Assembly (NCBI RefSeq): GCF_000264995.1
Contig: NW_006767440.1
Coordinates: 64,402 to 110,936, forward strand
Direction of reading: 5' to 3'
Origin: Punctularia strigosozonata HHB-11173 SS5
Taxonomy: Eukaryota > Basidiomycota > Agaricomycetes > Corticiales > Punctulariaceae
DNA: 46,535 nucleotides
In this document: positions 12,226-21,900 of the stretch, piece after piece
How positions within the stretch are numbered: the stretch's first letter is position 1
Layout: every line of letters starts with the position of its first letter
Position numbers and translations under genes: made by a program
The notes under the pieces: generated by a model
The model's database searches: none
What the model saw: only the letters and a program-made list of their open reading frames with translations
What the model was told of the DNA's origin: nothing

Positions 12226-13028
12226 CTAGATACGCTTGCCCAATTCAATGGCGATCTTGCAGCCTGCACCCACTACAGTACTAAGAAGCGCATGCGCCGG
12301 AGCACGCTGAGAGTGATGTTCGACGGCGGTGTCAAGATGTTCCAACTCGTCATCCCGAAATTCACGCACGACGTCTTTGAGCAGTGGAACGCTCGGATGC
12401 GATGAGGGCAAGGACTCGAACTCCTTGAGTTGGCTGCGAGGTCCTGGTGTTAACCATCTTCGAAGGTGTAGAATGTGATAAGTGACTCACTCGTCGTAAT
12501 GCTCTCCGATAACCGTCTCTACCGCCTCCGTGCACGCCATGGCGGCCTCCCTGCCCAGAAGTGCTGTCACGGCTCCAAGTCCAAACCCTGCTACCTTTGC
12601 TACTTCCCATAAGACTGTCGGGCGGACTCGATGTTGGGTCTGCAGTTTATTCATAACGTATAGGTGTTTCTTCTCTTGGTCCCACATTTCCTAAATACAT
12701 ACGCAGTACGTTTGGGGATGTTGATATAAAAGTTAGTTGTTATACGCACCTGAATGACAGGGCCAGCCGAAGGATCCCGCCGCAGCACCGCAAGCTGCCC
12801 GCGGTATATCCAATCAGCTGCAAGCTCTCCAGCTTGGTCGACTCGCAGTGCGCTGTTCAAGGTTTCCCTCTGACTAGACGAAAGGCCTTCTGGAGAAGTC
12901 GTTACGGCAGCTTCATGGGATCTGGCTCCATCTGTGTACGCCGCACTTGCGAGCGATGCTGGATGAGACGTCGAGAACGTGCGCATTGCGCGCACGATCG
13001 AGGAAGGTCGACTTCGAGTTCGTAACAT
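12226..13028 (-). CDS. COQ7: COQ7, 5-demethoxyubiquinone hydroxylase
   Basis: Mitochondrial di-iron hydroxylase of ubiquinone synthesis, acting on demethoxyubiquinone at the matrix face of the inner membrane. Exons: 13028-12750, 12690-12491, 12433-12226, giving 228 aa, the usual size for fungal COQ7. The first 50 residues are basic and Ser/Arg-rich like a mitochondrial presequence. The mature part shows [43 protein letters not shown] and [15 protein letters not shown], which supply the E, ExxH, E and ExxH ligands of the di-iron site. Exon phases close exactly. The 3' end almost touches the complex I gene, so two respiratory genes sit tail to tail. Confidence 0.95.
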
Positions 13029-13240
13029 TGCGGTCGCAGACCAATACCTGTAACGAGCAAGGACCGGACTGCCCAGCGTGCGACCCCCTGTGTCCTGAGG
13101 CTTGCCTTCAGCGCGAGGTCATGTGCTACAAAACTACCCGTGCCTGAGTAATTCGGGACCGTAAAATAAGATATGCACTTTAGCGCCAGACAACGGACAG
13201 GGTAGCTAAAACCCGCCAGCAAAGAGGAAAACCCGCCAAA
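13029..13240. other. COQ7 upstream region and tRNA 3' flank
   Basis: No gene was seen. On the minus strand a TTTT run just beyond the tRNA (plus-strand aaaa at about 13228-13231) can end RNA polymerase III transcription. The rest is the probable COQ7 promoter. Confidence 0.5.
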
Positions 13241-13335
13241 TGGTGCGAGCGAGGTTCGAACTCGCGCGGGGTTACCCCCATTGGGATTCAAGAAATACTT
13301 AAATCCAACGCCTTAGACCGCTCGGCCATCGCACC
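13241..13335 (-). tRNA. tRNA-Leu (anticodon TAA by position, with a short intron)
   Basis: The minus strand starts GGTGCGA and ends TCGCACC plus discriminator A, giving a 7 bp acceptor stem. The D arm is GCC...GGC with the A-box sequence TGGCCGAGCGG. A long variable stem GGGG/CCCC marks a class II tRNA (Leu/Ser). The T arm is GCGAG-TTCGAAC-CTCGC with the B box. The anticodon loop reads TT-TAA-G, so Leu(UAA). About 11 bases between positions 37 and 38 (around TATTTCTTGAA) are an intron whose CTTGAA can pair with the anticodon region. The last anticodon-stem pair is an A-C mismatch in this folding, so the exact intron boundary is uncertain. Confidence 0.85.
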
Positions 13336-14107
13336 ACACATCAGACATGGGGTCAATAATGCATCAGGATTGACATCCAACCACGCATCTAATAGGCTGT
13401 CTGTAGAGTAAAGCTGAGCGTGAGCCCGCCAAAGCGAATCCAGTGGTATTCCAGTCGGGGTCATGGAGACAAGCGACTTGCGCATGAGCTTCATGAGGTA
13501 AGTATCTTGAACGAAAGCGATGGCAAAAAATGCTTGACGAAGCGCAGTCTTCAACTCAGGTTCCTCGTGATGATATGTGAATGCGTTATAATTACCAGGA
13601 CACTACAAGATACCGGTCACAGAAGCAGACGAATAATTGAGTTCCAAGGCAGCGCGGCTCTAATATCTCCTCTCGATCCCCTTCGGCGTCCTCCGGCGGC
13701 TCCGAACAAGTAAATCTTTGGCGTAGGTGCAGCGCGATTTTAGGTCCTATCTTCCCTTCCGGCGTGTAGTCTGGTGGCTATCCCGTTCCGCGCATGCAGA
13801 GGCACATAGTTTGCGCTCCAGGTCAGGAGCGCGCCATCATGGGTATCTGTGATAGCGATCAGATTCTAGTTTTAGTGGCTGGTTATGCCACAACGATCTC
13901 GAAAAAGGGTTGGCACGCTCGGAGCGTGCCGCCATGTGGGGGGTCTCCGCCATGGCAAAGCAGAGTCGGGTGGGGGGGGGCAAGGTTGTGATGTGCGTGC
14001 GGATACGGGGATGGGATAGCCAGGGGTACGCCGAAATTCTTGAGGGTCATTTCTGGACCAGCGCTTGCTGCTGCCGTCGCCGAGTGGTCTTGCTTGCCGT
14101 CTTTAGG
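13336..14107. other. Region with a diverged duplicate of the next gene's 3' part
   Basis: No independent gene can be supported. The segment at about 13794-13985 is a diverged copy of 14279-14475, including matching strings such as agtcgggtggg and gatctcgaa. It therefore looks like a duplicated piece of the interrupted minus-strand gene to the right. Confidence 0.45.
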
Positions 14108-16115
14108 AGCATCCGTTGAGTCCCGCCTTGTCCTCTTCCTCGTCATCGCCCGCCTCGTTCACGTCCTCCTCGTCCATATCCTCCGCGTCCTCCAGCGGGT
14201 CTAACCAGGCAAGGCTGGCAGGTCGGTCGCGTCCGGTTCTCCTTCCTGACGTGCCGGCGAGTGGCGGTCGGTTTCCCTGAACGTCTAGGCGCAATAGTAT
14301 GCGTGCTCCGGGAGAGGAGCACACCGTCGATGGTCCCCATGATGGGTTTCGGGGCCAGGTTTTTGGAGCGCAGCTGCGCTCTGTCGATCTCGAAGAAGGA
14401 TTCGCACGCGGATAGCGTGCTGCTGTGGTCGTGGGTCTCTGTCACGGCGAACGGAGTCGGGTGGGTGGGTTCAAGACCGGAGTGCGCCTGCACACGTAGG
14501 AACCGGGTGGTCGCTTCTTCTGCATCGCCGCCTGCCGCCTGCACCGAGCCGTCGCCTCGTGGAACGGTCGCTTCTTCCGCCTTCGTTCGCGCCTCCTCCT
14601 CCTCTCGGTCTTCTTCCTCCCAGATGTAAGCCCGGCCTGCCTTGAACACGGCCCAAATGCATTGCCGGTATATGTCGTCCGGATGCGGCAGATTCAACAC
14701 CGAGAACACCAAGTCGTATGCTAGCGGGTGCCCCTTGACGAAGGCGAGGCCTGAAATTTGTATCGTCAGCGACGAGCTCGATGAGCGCGCTCGAGATGGA
14801 ATACTCACTGCGTTGGATGCGTGTCACGTGTCGATCCAGACCGACCTACGCCGATCCGCTCCGCCAATCGTCACCGATCTACGCCGATCTTCTCCGATCC
14901 GATCTCCGACCCTTCACCGATTCCTTCACCGACGCCGATCCCGACTTTCCCGTTTCGGTCGAGGGCGGGATACGCCTATCACATGCACCGGGCCACCGGC
15001 GGCTCAACGCCCCGGTGGTTCCAGATCTTGAACGGATTCAACTCCGATTTTCCTGTTTCCTGTTCCCTTTGTCTGACATCATAGCTTCCCTTTGTAGGCT
15101 TTAGTTTCCCGTCGCTTGCGACGGATCTTTCGGTCCGATCTTTCCTCCTCTTCCGTAGATATGTTCCCTTTGTGTTCCATGCGATATCTCTCGTCTCCGT
15201 ATGTTCCCTTTGTGCGCCGAACGGCGCCTCCGATCTCCGACTCTCCGACTTTGCCATTGTTCTCTTTTGTACATATAAACCGTCGAACTGTACCGTAGAT
15301 AGTCAGTTCAAATATCGACTAAGCTTCACTCTCTTCCTCCTGCGGACTCAGAGCGCGTAGCAGCCTAGCGCACGAGCTTAGGCTTGGTCCGCATCCGATC
15401 TCGACTCCACCAATGCTTCCGATTTATCGACTTCACGCCGACGCGTCTCCGACGCGTCTCCGACTCCGCTCCGACTTCACTATTGAGTTCCTCCCTTCTA
15501 TTTCATTCTATTCTACGTATATACGTTTCGGACTTCGGTCCTCTGACCCCGTTACCCCTTGTCTGTATCCGATCTTGACAATGCGCTCCTCCACGGTCAG
15601 CGTCGCCCACTGTTCGCGGTCGGGCTGCAAGTGGTGGAGCCGGAACGGGCCGTAGCACATCTCCCATCTCACGCATTTGGACATTGTCATCGTGCCTACG
15701 CCATGCATGCGGATGATCCGCCTGACGTCTTCCGGCGTGAACTTGTCGACGGCTGCAGGGGAAAGTCAACACGTGTTGTGGATCGATGGATGGTCCGCGG
15801 TACTCACGAGTGACAGTCGAAGTGCCGACGGCGCCGTCGTCGTTCAGCGCGGTGACTTCGACGGCGACGGTTTCTTCCTTGAGCTCCTCCGTATCTTTGT
15901 TGACGACCGCAGACTGCAAACACAAGTGAGCGACGGAACACGTCCAGATGATCTGAAGCAAATACCTCGTCATCGTCCTCAGGGGTTGTCATGAAGCAGA
16001 ACGACTCGTCGGAAGCGATGGTGGCCTTGCGGAGGGTTTTACGGGTGATCTTCGCACAGAGGGTGCGCACGCGGCGGCCCAAGGCGGTAACAGGTTTGAA
16101 GATGGTGGAAGGCAT
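14108..16115 (-). pseudogene. Unknown-function gene interrupted by a solo LTR
   Basis: A multi-exon minus-strand gene whose product I do not recognise. Exons: 16115-15966 (basic N-terminus, then an acidic EDDDE end), 15913-15808, and 15752-15581 (contains KFTPEDVRRIIRMHGVG and CVRWEMCYGPF). The LTR then interrupts the reading frame inside VEERI. On its other side the exon ends at 14809, and an exon from 14750 continues with KGHPLAYDLVFSVLN and a Glu/Arg-rich tail. Removing the LTR and one ATGCG duplication restores phase exactly into the 14809 donor, so the parts were one exon. The 3' end is uncertain (stop at 14143 in one frame, 14103 in another). An alternative start is at 16151. The allele is probably broken, unless the 759 bp LTR can be spliced out. 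Confidence 0.6.
14822..15580. mobile_element. Solo LTR (759 bp)
   Basis: Begins TGTCA and ends TGACA, a perfect inverted terminal repeat with the TG...CA ends of LTR retrotransposons. It is flanked by identical 5 bp target duplications ATGCG at 14817-14821 and 15581-15585. It is rich in TCCGAT-like and TTCCCTTTGT motifs and carries a TATA-like acatataaac at 15271-15280. No internal retroelement genes are present, so it is a solo LTR left by recombination. The family is unknown. Confidence 0.85.
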
Positions 16116-16658
16116 TGCGATAGGTGTTGTCGCAAGTGGTGCAAGGAGCAAGCGAGGATAGGGGGCGATAGGATGCTCTGCGTGAGGGTTAGAACCAAGT
16201 TGCTCTGGAGGTAGACCGCGAAACTCGCCTCATTTTATACGATTTTGAGGATGAAACGGCTGATGATATGGATGAGGACGGCGGCGAGTGGGACATGGGG
16301 CGGGAGCGGATGTCGGTGGGTGGATGAAGGATACGTTGCGTGAATGGCTGGCGCAACGATACGAAGCACTGGCGTGACACTAGCGGATATATTTGCCCTC
16401 TGCCTGAGGCTTTCCCAATGACCAGGTTGCTCGACAAAGCAAATACTGGTGTAATGCACAATCGTGCTGACCGGTTGGTATGTAGTCATCGCAGAAGCTG
16501 GAGCATTAATCCTCGGTGTCTCGCAGCGGACGCTATTAGCCGTACAGTACATCTTGTCGTTCGTACGGTACAAAGGTGTGAGCAGGTGCTGTCTTACGGT
16601 CAGTCCTTTCCTCTCGTTTCAGGTGAAAGGGAAGCGGCCCCCCAAGGGCCGTGTGATG
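16116..16658. other. Intergenic region
   Basis: The region upstream of the interrupted gene. Several short frames exist on both strands but none shows conserved motifs or good splice structure. No gene is called. Confidence 0.4.
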
Positions 16659-17707
16659 AGAAGAGAAGGACAATTTATTTTCGCATTTTTCATTTCTAAA
16701 TATGGACTTATCATTTTCCTTTCTCACCTTTCCTTTTCCAAAGTCACGTGACCTTCAGTGGCAGCAGTACAGCATCATTGACACTGCCCTGCACTGCCCT
16801 GCACTGCCTTGCACAGCCCTGCACAGCCACCGGAGTTTTATTCCGCTTACTCATGAACAATGACTCGTTATTCCTTCTAACTCCTTGATTCATAATCCTG
16901 ACCCACCTAAGTGGGTCGGTCTTACTCATCCTTGTGCCCTGCATGTGATTCTCTTGTACTATTCTTGGACCATGGACTTGTGTATATAAGACCCCTGTAN
17001 CTCGCCCTAAGTCCCCATCTCGACCTATTGTGTCTTGGGGACTTAGNNNNNNNNNNNNNNNNNNNNNNNNNNNNNNNNNNNNNNNNNNNNNNNNNNNNNN
17101 NNNNNNNNNNNNNNNNNNNNNNNNNNNNNNNNNNNNNNNNNNNNNNNNNNNNNNNNNNNNNNNNNNNNNNNNNNNNNNNNNNNNNNNNNNNNNNNNNNNN
17201 NNNNNNNNNNNNNNNNNNNNNNNNNNNNNNNNNNNNNNNNNNNNNNNNNNNNNNNNNNNNNNNNNNNNNNNNNNNNNNNNNNNNNNNNNNNNNNNNNNNN
17301 NNNNNNNNNNNNNNNNNNNAGAAGAGAAGGACAATTTATTTTCGCATTTTTCATTTCTAAATATGGACTTATCATTTTCCTTTCTCACCTTTCCTTTTCC
17401 AAAGTCACGTGACCTTCAGTGGCAGCAGTACAGCATCATTGACACTGCCCTGCACTGCCCTGCACTGCCTTGCACAGCCCTGCACAGCCACCGGAGTTTT
17501 ATTCCGCTTACTCATGAACAATGACTCGTTATTCCTTCTAACTCCTTGATTCATAATCCTGACCCACCTAAGTGGGTCGGTCTTACTCATCCTTGTGCCC
17601 TGCATGTGATTCTCTTGTACTATTCTTGGACCATGGACTTGTGTATATAAGACCCCTGTAGCTCGCCCTAAGTCCCCATCTCGACCTATTGTGTCTTGGG
17701 GACTTAG
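16659..17707. repeat. Identical 388 bp sequence on both sides of an assembly gap
   Basis: 16659-17046 is repeated at 17320-17707 with an offset of 661 and no difference except one N at 17000. The left copy ends exactly at the N run (17047-17319) and the right copy begins exactly at it. The sequence holds a TATA-like gtatataagacc and tandem gcactgccct motifs. This is what two unmerged overlapping contig ends look like; a true tandem repeat or a pair of LTRs is the alternative. Confidence 0.85.
16782..16830. repeat. Short tandem repeat (cactgccctg-like)
   Basis: About five imperfect copies of a 10-base unit (cactgccctg, gcacagccct). It is present again at about 17443-17491 in the second copy of the gap-flanking sequence. 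Confidence 0.7.
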
Positions 17708-18530
17708 GTGAGTAACCGTCTCTGTACTAGATACTATGCTAACTTGTGTCTTGGGGACTTAGTGTGTGATCTTGAGTCCATTAGGTGCCTAGTGCATCGC
17801 TGTCGACCTCGTGTCCAGTGACCTTGAGTCGAGCTCAGCTCCTCCTTTTCTGCATGTACTCTTGCCTAAAGTAAGTGCTGACAATGTTGCTCTTCCATCC
17901 GACTCTACCCGATTACTTGGACATTTCGGCTGTCTGAGTAGTTGGTAACCCCAACGGGCGTTCCCCTGCACGTCGCTCGTCACAGGCTGCCCCCTCTGGG
18001 CGCAAACCGAAGGCGGGCCCAGAGGCTCGCCTGCAGTTTGCTCGGAAAGAACTCACAAAAGACCAGGGACTGGGGAGGGTGGGTCTTGACGCAGCTATGC
18101 CTACCGCTCTCGCGGTGAGGCTCCGGGAGGAGAAGGCGTGGGAAAAGATACATAGGTGCTGCGCTACGATAAGGTGCTCCCTCTCTCCAAGACGGCGCAC
18201 CGAGCTTCGCTCGGTGCTCGCTTGATCCTGTAAACGTACAACTCCGCTGATTATTGGCACGGGGTTGCGCGGGTGTACGGTGCATCAAGCTTCCCAGATC
18301 TCAGCTCCAACTTGTAAGCCACGTCTATTTGGCGAAAACTACGAACAATCAAGTACTTATACAGTCACGAAGTATGGAGTCTGCATCCCCCCAAGCCGCG
18401 GTACGCAACAATAGATCCAACGCCACGTACATAGTGACAAGTATAGTATGATCACAAGAAATTGCATGACACACATACGCGTTCAAAATCGGTGTCATCT
18501 TCGTATCAATGCTTTCCCGGACGGGGTCAT
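17708..18530. other. Intergenic, GC-rich block with hairpin and a kinase-exon remnant
   Basis: No gene was found. The string cttgtgtcttggggacttag recurs at about 17743-17762. A GC-rich block (17950-18240) ends in a perfect hairpin at 18197-18217. Around 18330-18400 the plus strand resembles exon 2 plus intron 2 of the kinase-RasGEF gene (19043-19110), which suggests an old partial duplication. Confidence 0.4.
18197..18217. other. Perfect 9 bp stem, 3 base loop hairpin
   Basis: GCACCGAGC and GCTCGGTGC are exact reverse complements separated by TTC. The function is unknown. It may belong to a small mobile element or be chance in GC-rich DNA. Confidence 0.6.
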
Positions 18531-18660
18531 TCAGCTTCCTGAACTCTTGCGCGAGTAGTCATACGGACTATTGGGGTTCGCTAAACTCAGGGCCTCCAGG
18601 ACGAACCTGCGCCGCGTGCTCGCGTACCCGCCTTTCCATAGTGTATCAGCTTGCATGCGA
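18531..18660 (-). pseudogene. Probable short fragment of a formin FH3 region
   Basis: The minus strand encodes WKGGY, then about seven residues, VLEALSLANPN, and then PYDY. The intact formin has WEGGY, VLQALEALSMANPN and GPYDYWFR in the same order (4240-4380). The similarity is seen at both protein and nucleotide level but covers only about 100 bp. It is likely a stray fragment of the formin family, not part of a working gene. Confidence 0.45.
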
Positions 18661-18920
18661 ACTAACTCATCCGAGCGATTCCCTATAGTCAAATTCGAAT
18701 GACGGTGAGAAGTTAAGGCAGCTGCAAGGAGTATCAACTCCGCATCCTGGGCGTCTGTGTGCGGAGGCACGTTCGGCATCGGCGTTATCAAGTTTCGCAC
18801 GGCTTATTCCCATCCAGTGATCGCAGGAGGCGCCAGATCCGAGCTGTCGAGCATGTGTGCTCGCAGGTCTCGCACCGGGCGTCAGAGCTTGGCTATCCAT
18901 GCACCTCTTCCACGTCCTCC

Positions 18921-21900
18921 ATGAGCTTGATGCAAACGCTCATACAGCTTAGCGGAGTTCCCGGCCTCGAGACCGGAGTGGACCTGCGTAGGTGGACCGC
19001 ATGCTGGTTCTTTCCATAAGCTGAAGAAACGACGCGGGCGTCTGTAGTTGGCAAAACCTATGAGTCGATAAAGAACATCTCCGTGTATAGAGTCAGCATC
19101 ACCCCGGATTGCGTATGCGCACACAATTGACAACCTGCTAGGACCAATGCTACGACGTGTCGGATAAATGCGCTCATTTGCTGTTAGCCGCCCGAGATTT
19201 GCAGGGCATGGGGGGTGCGGAGGCGCAGGCGGCGATAGACGAGGTAGAAGCGTACGTGGCCTCGCTTCTTCCGATGCATTTCCAATGCTCATTTCCAGTG
19301 CAGGGTCATCGAGAAAGTGCATCGGAAAGTCTGCGGATGGGCAAGCTTGAGCCATTTCCAGTGCCTGATCAAACAGGGCGACATCAAAAGCGGCATAGAG
19401 AGTAGCTACCAGGAGATCGACAGTACCATCAGGGTATTCAATGTGCGTCAAACGCGTCTCCGTTTGTTAGTGTCACGCTCAACCCCCCAGCAGTTCCGAA
19501 TGAATGTCCACCTCAGCAATGCGCAGCAGAACCTAAGACAATACCAGGATGTGTACCAGGATCAGCTGCGGACACAACTGGATAGACTGGAAGAACAACT
19601 CACGGAGGGCAGGCAGCTACCGGCTGCGGAAGCTAGACCTTTGATGCAAAGCATGCAGGAGGTTCGTGCGTTTCACTATCCACCCGGGAACGTGCTGACG
19701 AGGCTTCAGGCACTACAACACACACGAGCGCGCCAACTAGACGACACGCACCTCCAAAGAGGGTTGTATGCGCTTCACAAGGCGACGTCTCTTCTACCTC
19801 CTATGACCGAACGTGCGCCTTCTCCCGTCGACGCGCGAAGTTCGGCTGAACAGGTTTTGTAGTGACCGGCCAGATCGAAAGGACTAGCGAACAGCCGGTT
19901 GCCCAAGGAGGGTTCAACGATGTCTATACTGGCAAGTACCTATTCCGGTCTCGTGCCCAGATGATGGCTAATGCCGACTCGTATCTTCGTAGGAACGTGG
20001 CTAGGCGAGGAGAAAGTGGCCCTGAAGGTTTCGAGAGCCATCAACAACTCCGAGAACGCTCAACGAGTAAGCACACGTTTTCCGGCCTGATATCGCCTTC
20101 CTCATATGCGAGTGCAAGAAATTTAGACGGGAAGTAGACATTTGGCGCTCTCTGAACCACCCGAACATCGTCCGCTTGTACGGGATCGTTGAACTCAGTG
20201 GAAAGCTCTACACGGTTCGCTATACGCATCACGAATGGAGGGGACGATCGTTGATATCGCCGTAGGTTAGCCCATGGATGGAAAACGGCAACTCTATCGA
20301 GTACCTCAAGCGAAACCCGGACGCGGACCGCATGCGAATACTTCGTGAAGTCGCATCTGGAGTGGATTATTTGCATACGTACAGTTCGAATGTTATCCAT
20401 GGTGACCTGCGGGGTGTTAGTTCTCGTACCGATGAAGCGCTTCTGAAACTGACTATGCGTCATCAGGTTAATGTCCTGATATCAGCCTCGGGCAGAGCTC
20501 GAATATCTGACTTCGGTTTGTCGAAGGTGAGGATACTTCATATCATTGGCGATGGGAATTCATCATGAGCCATATATAGGTACTCGATGATGTTGGTGAA
20601 CTGTTTCATCTCATTTCGATCCGATTGCTGACACCTAAAATGCAGGAGGCAGCGCGGAATGCGACGTCTAGTTCTACCAGCATGAGCAGCACGCGATGGT
20701 CCGCCCCCGAAAGACTGGACCCCGAGAGCGGGCAGCACCTAAGTTCATGCGCGTCCGACGTGAGTGTTACGTCGAGTTTACCGTAGCGAACATCACTCAT
20801 CAAGTCGTCCTATAGGTTTGGAGTTATGCTATGCTATGCTTGGAGCTCTTGACCGACAATGTGCCGTACCCAAACAGGAAGGCGGATGTCCACGTCGCGT
20901 TGGATATTATCAAGGGCATCTTACCCGCTCGTCCTGGCGAACCGGCTGTCTCACGTGGATTGAACGACAACATGTGGCGGATCATGACTGCTTGCTGGAA
21001 TATGGTTCCTGCGGAGCGACCGATGATGTCCCAAGTTCGGAATGCGTTACGCGAACTGCAAGAAGGTGCGTGTTGATGGACTCTCCGTCACCGGTCCAGG
21101 ATTGAATCAAGTCTTCTTTAGGACCGATCGCCTCGCTATCCATTGGCTCTGCTCCTTCCACGTCAACGTCGCGTCCCAGTCTTGAGAGCCGGATAGGGCG
21201 ACCTCTCCCGCCGCTACCCACAAGCGCGGGTGCAGTTGACTTCCCCCAGCGCGTACCGGCAATGTACACCTTACGCCGTTCCTCCGAACCTGGCATAGCT
21301 CATCATCCTGGCACGTCGCTCACTGCGCCCCCTCTTACAACTTCATCGTCCGGCCGGCCATCGCAAGTGGCACCCGTACCCGTAGCAGGCCTCGGAAATC
21401 AACGACACAGGCGGCGTTCACCCACCGATACATCTTTAGCATCCACGTCGACTGATGGAAATGCCGCATGGATCAAGGGACAATACCCCGCTCGCTCCAG
21501 GCCTTCAACTTCTGAAAGTGTCGACCACCGCCCTCCCCTCAGCCCCTCGGCGTTTAGAGCGCTGTCTCTGACACCCCAAGCAGCAGCAGCCTCGTCTCCG
21601 ATACCGATCCCAAACAAGTCGCGCACAAGGTCCTCCTTCGATATGGCCTCTATCCACGCCGGCTTAATCTCGACTTCTCTGTCTTCTGGAGGGCTGTCCA
21701 CCTCGCCGGGCTCCGCCTACATGTCTCCCGTCCCAGCGGATTCTTCGCGTTCGACGTTCACCGTCGACTCCAGTGACTCGTCCTACTCTGCAAATCTCGA
21801 ATCTGCGATCACGGACCCTGAGTCTCGCACGCGCTTCGCGCTAAATGGAGACGTCGATGCAGGGACGCTTCGCGGCCTGATAGGGATGCTCCTGACAGAT

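Noticed and set aside
13288-13554. 88-codon minus-strand frame overlapping the tRNA
   Set aside because: It runs through the tRNA gene and has no conserved features.
17030-17524. Open frames through the first N run
   Set aside because: They consist mostly of unknown bases and have no real coding evidence.
16652-17780. Gap-flanking repeat as a pair of LTRs
   Set aside because: It has a TATA-like motif and starts near TGTGATG, but no matching terminal CA end and no target duplication were found. Identical contig ends explain the data better.
18882-19451. 189-codon minus-strand frame that looks coding
   Set aside because: The plus strand over the same interval carries exons 1-4 of the kinase-RasGEF gene, with matching family sequence, splice sites and phases.
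19854-19862. Direct read-through or frameshift between helical bundle and kinase near 19853
   Set aside because: A 50 bp intron (19813-19862, GTGCGC...GTAG) in phase 1 joins the parts and restores the expected LTGQI sequence.
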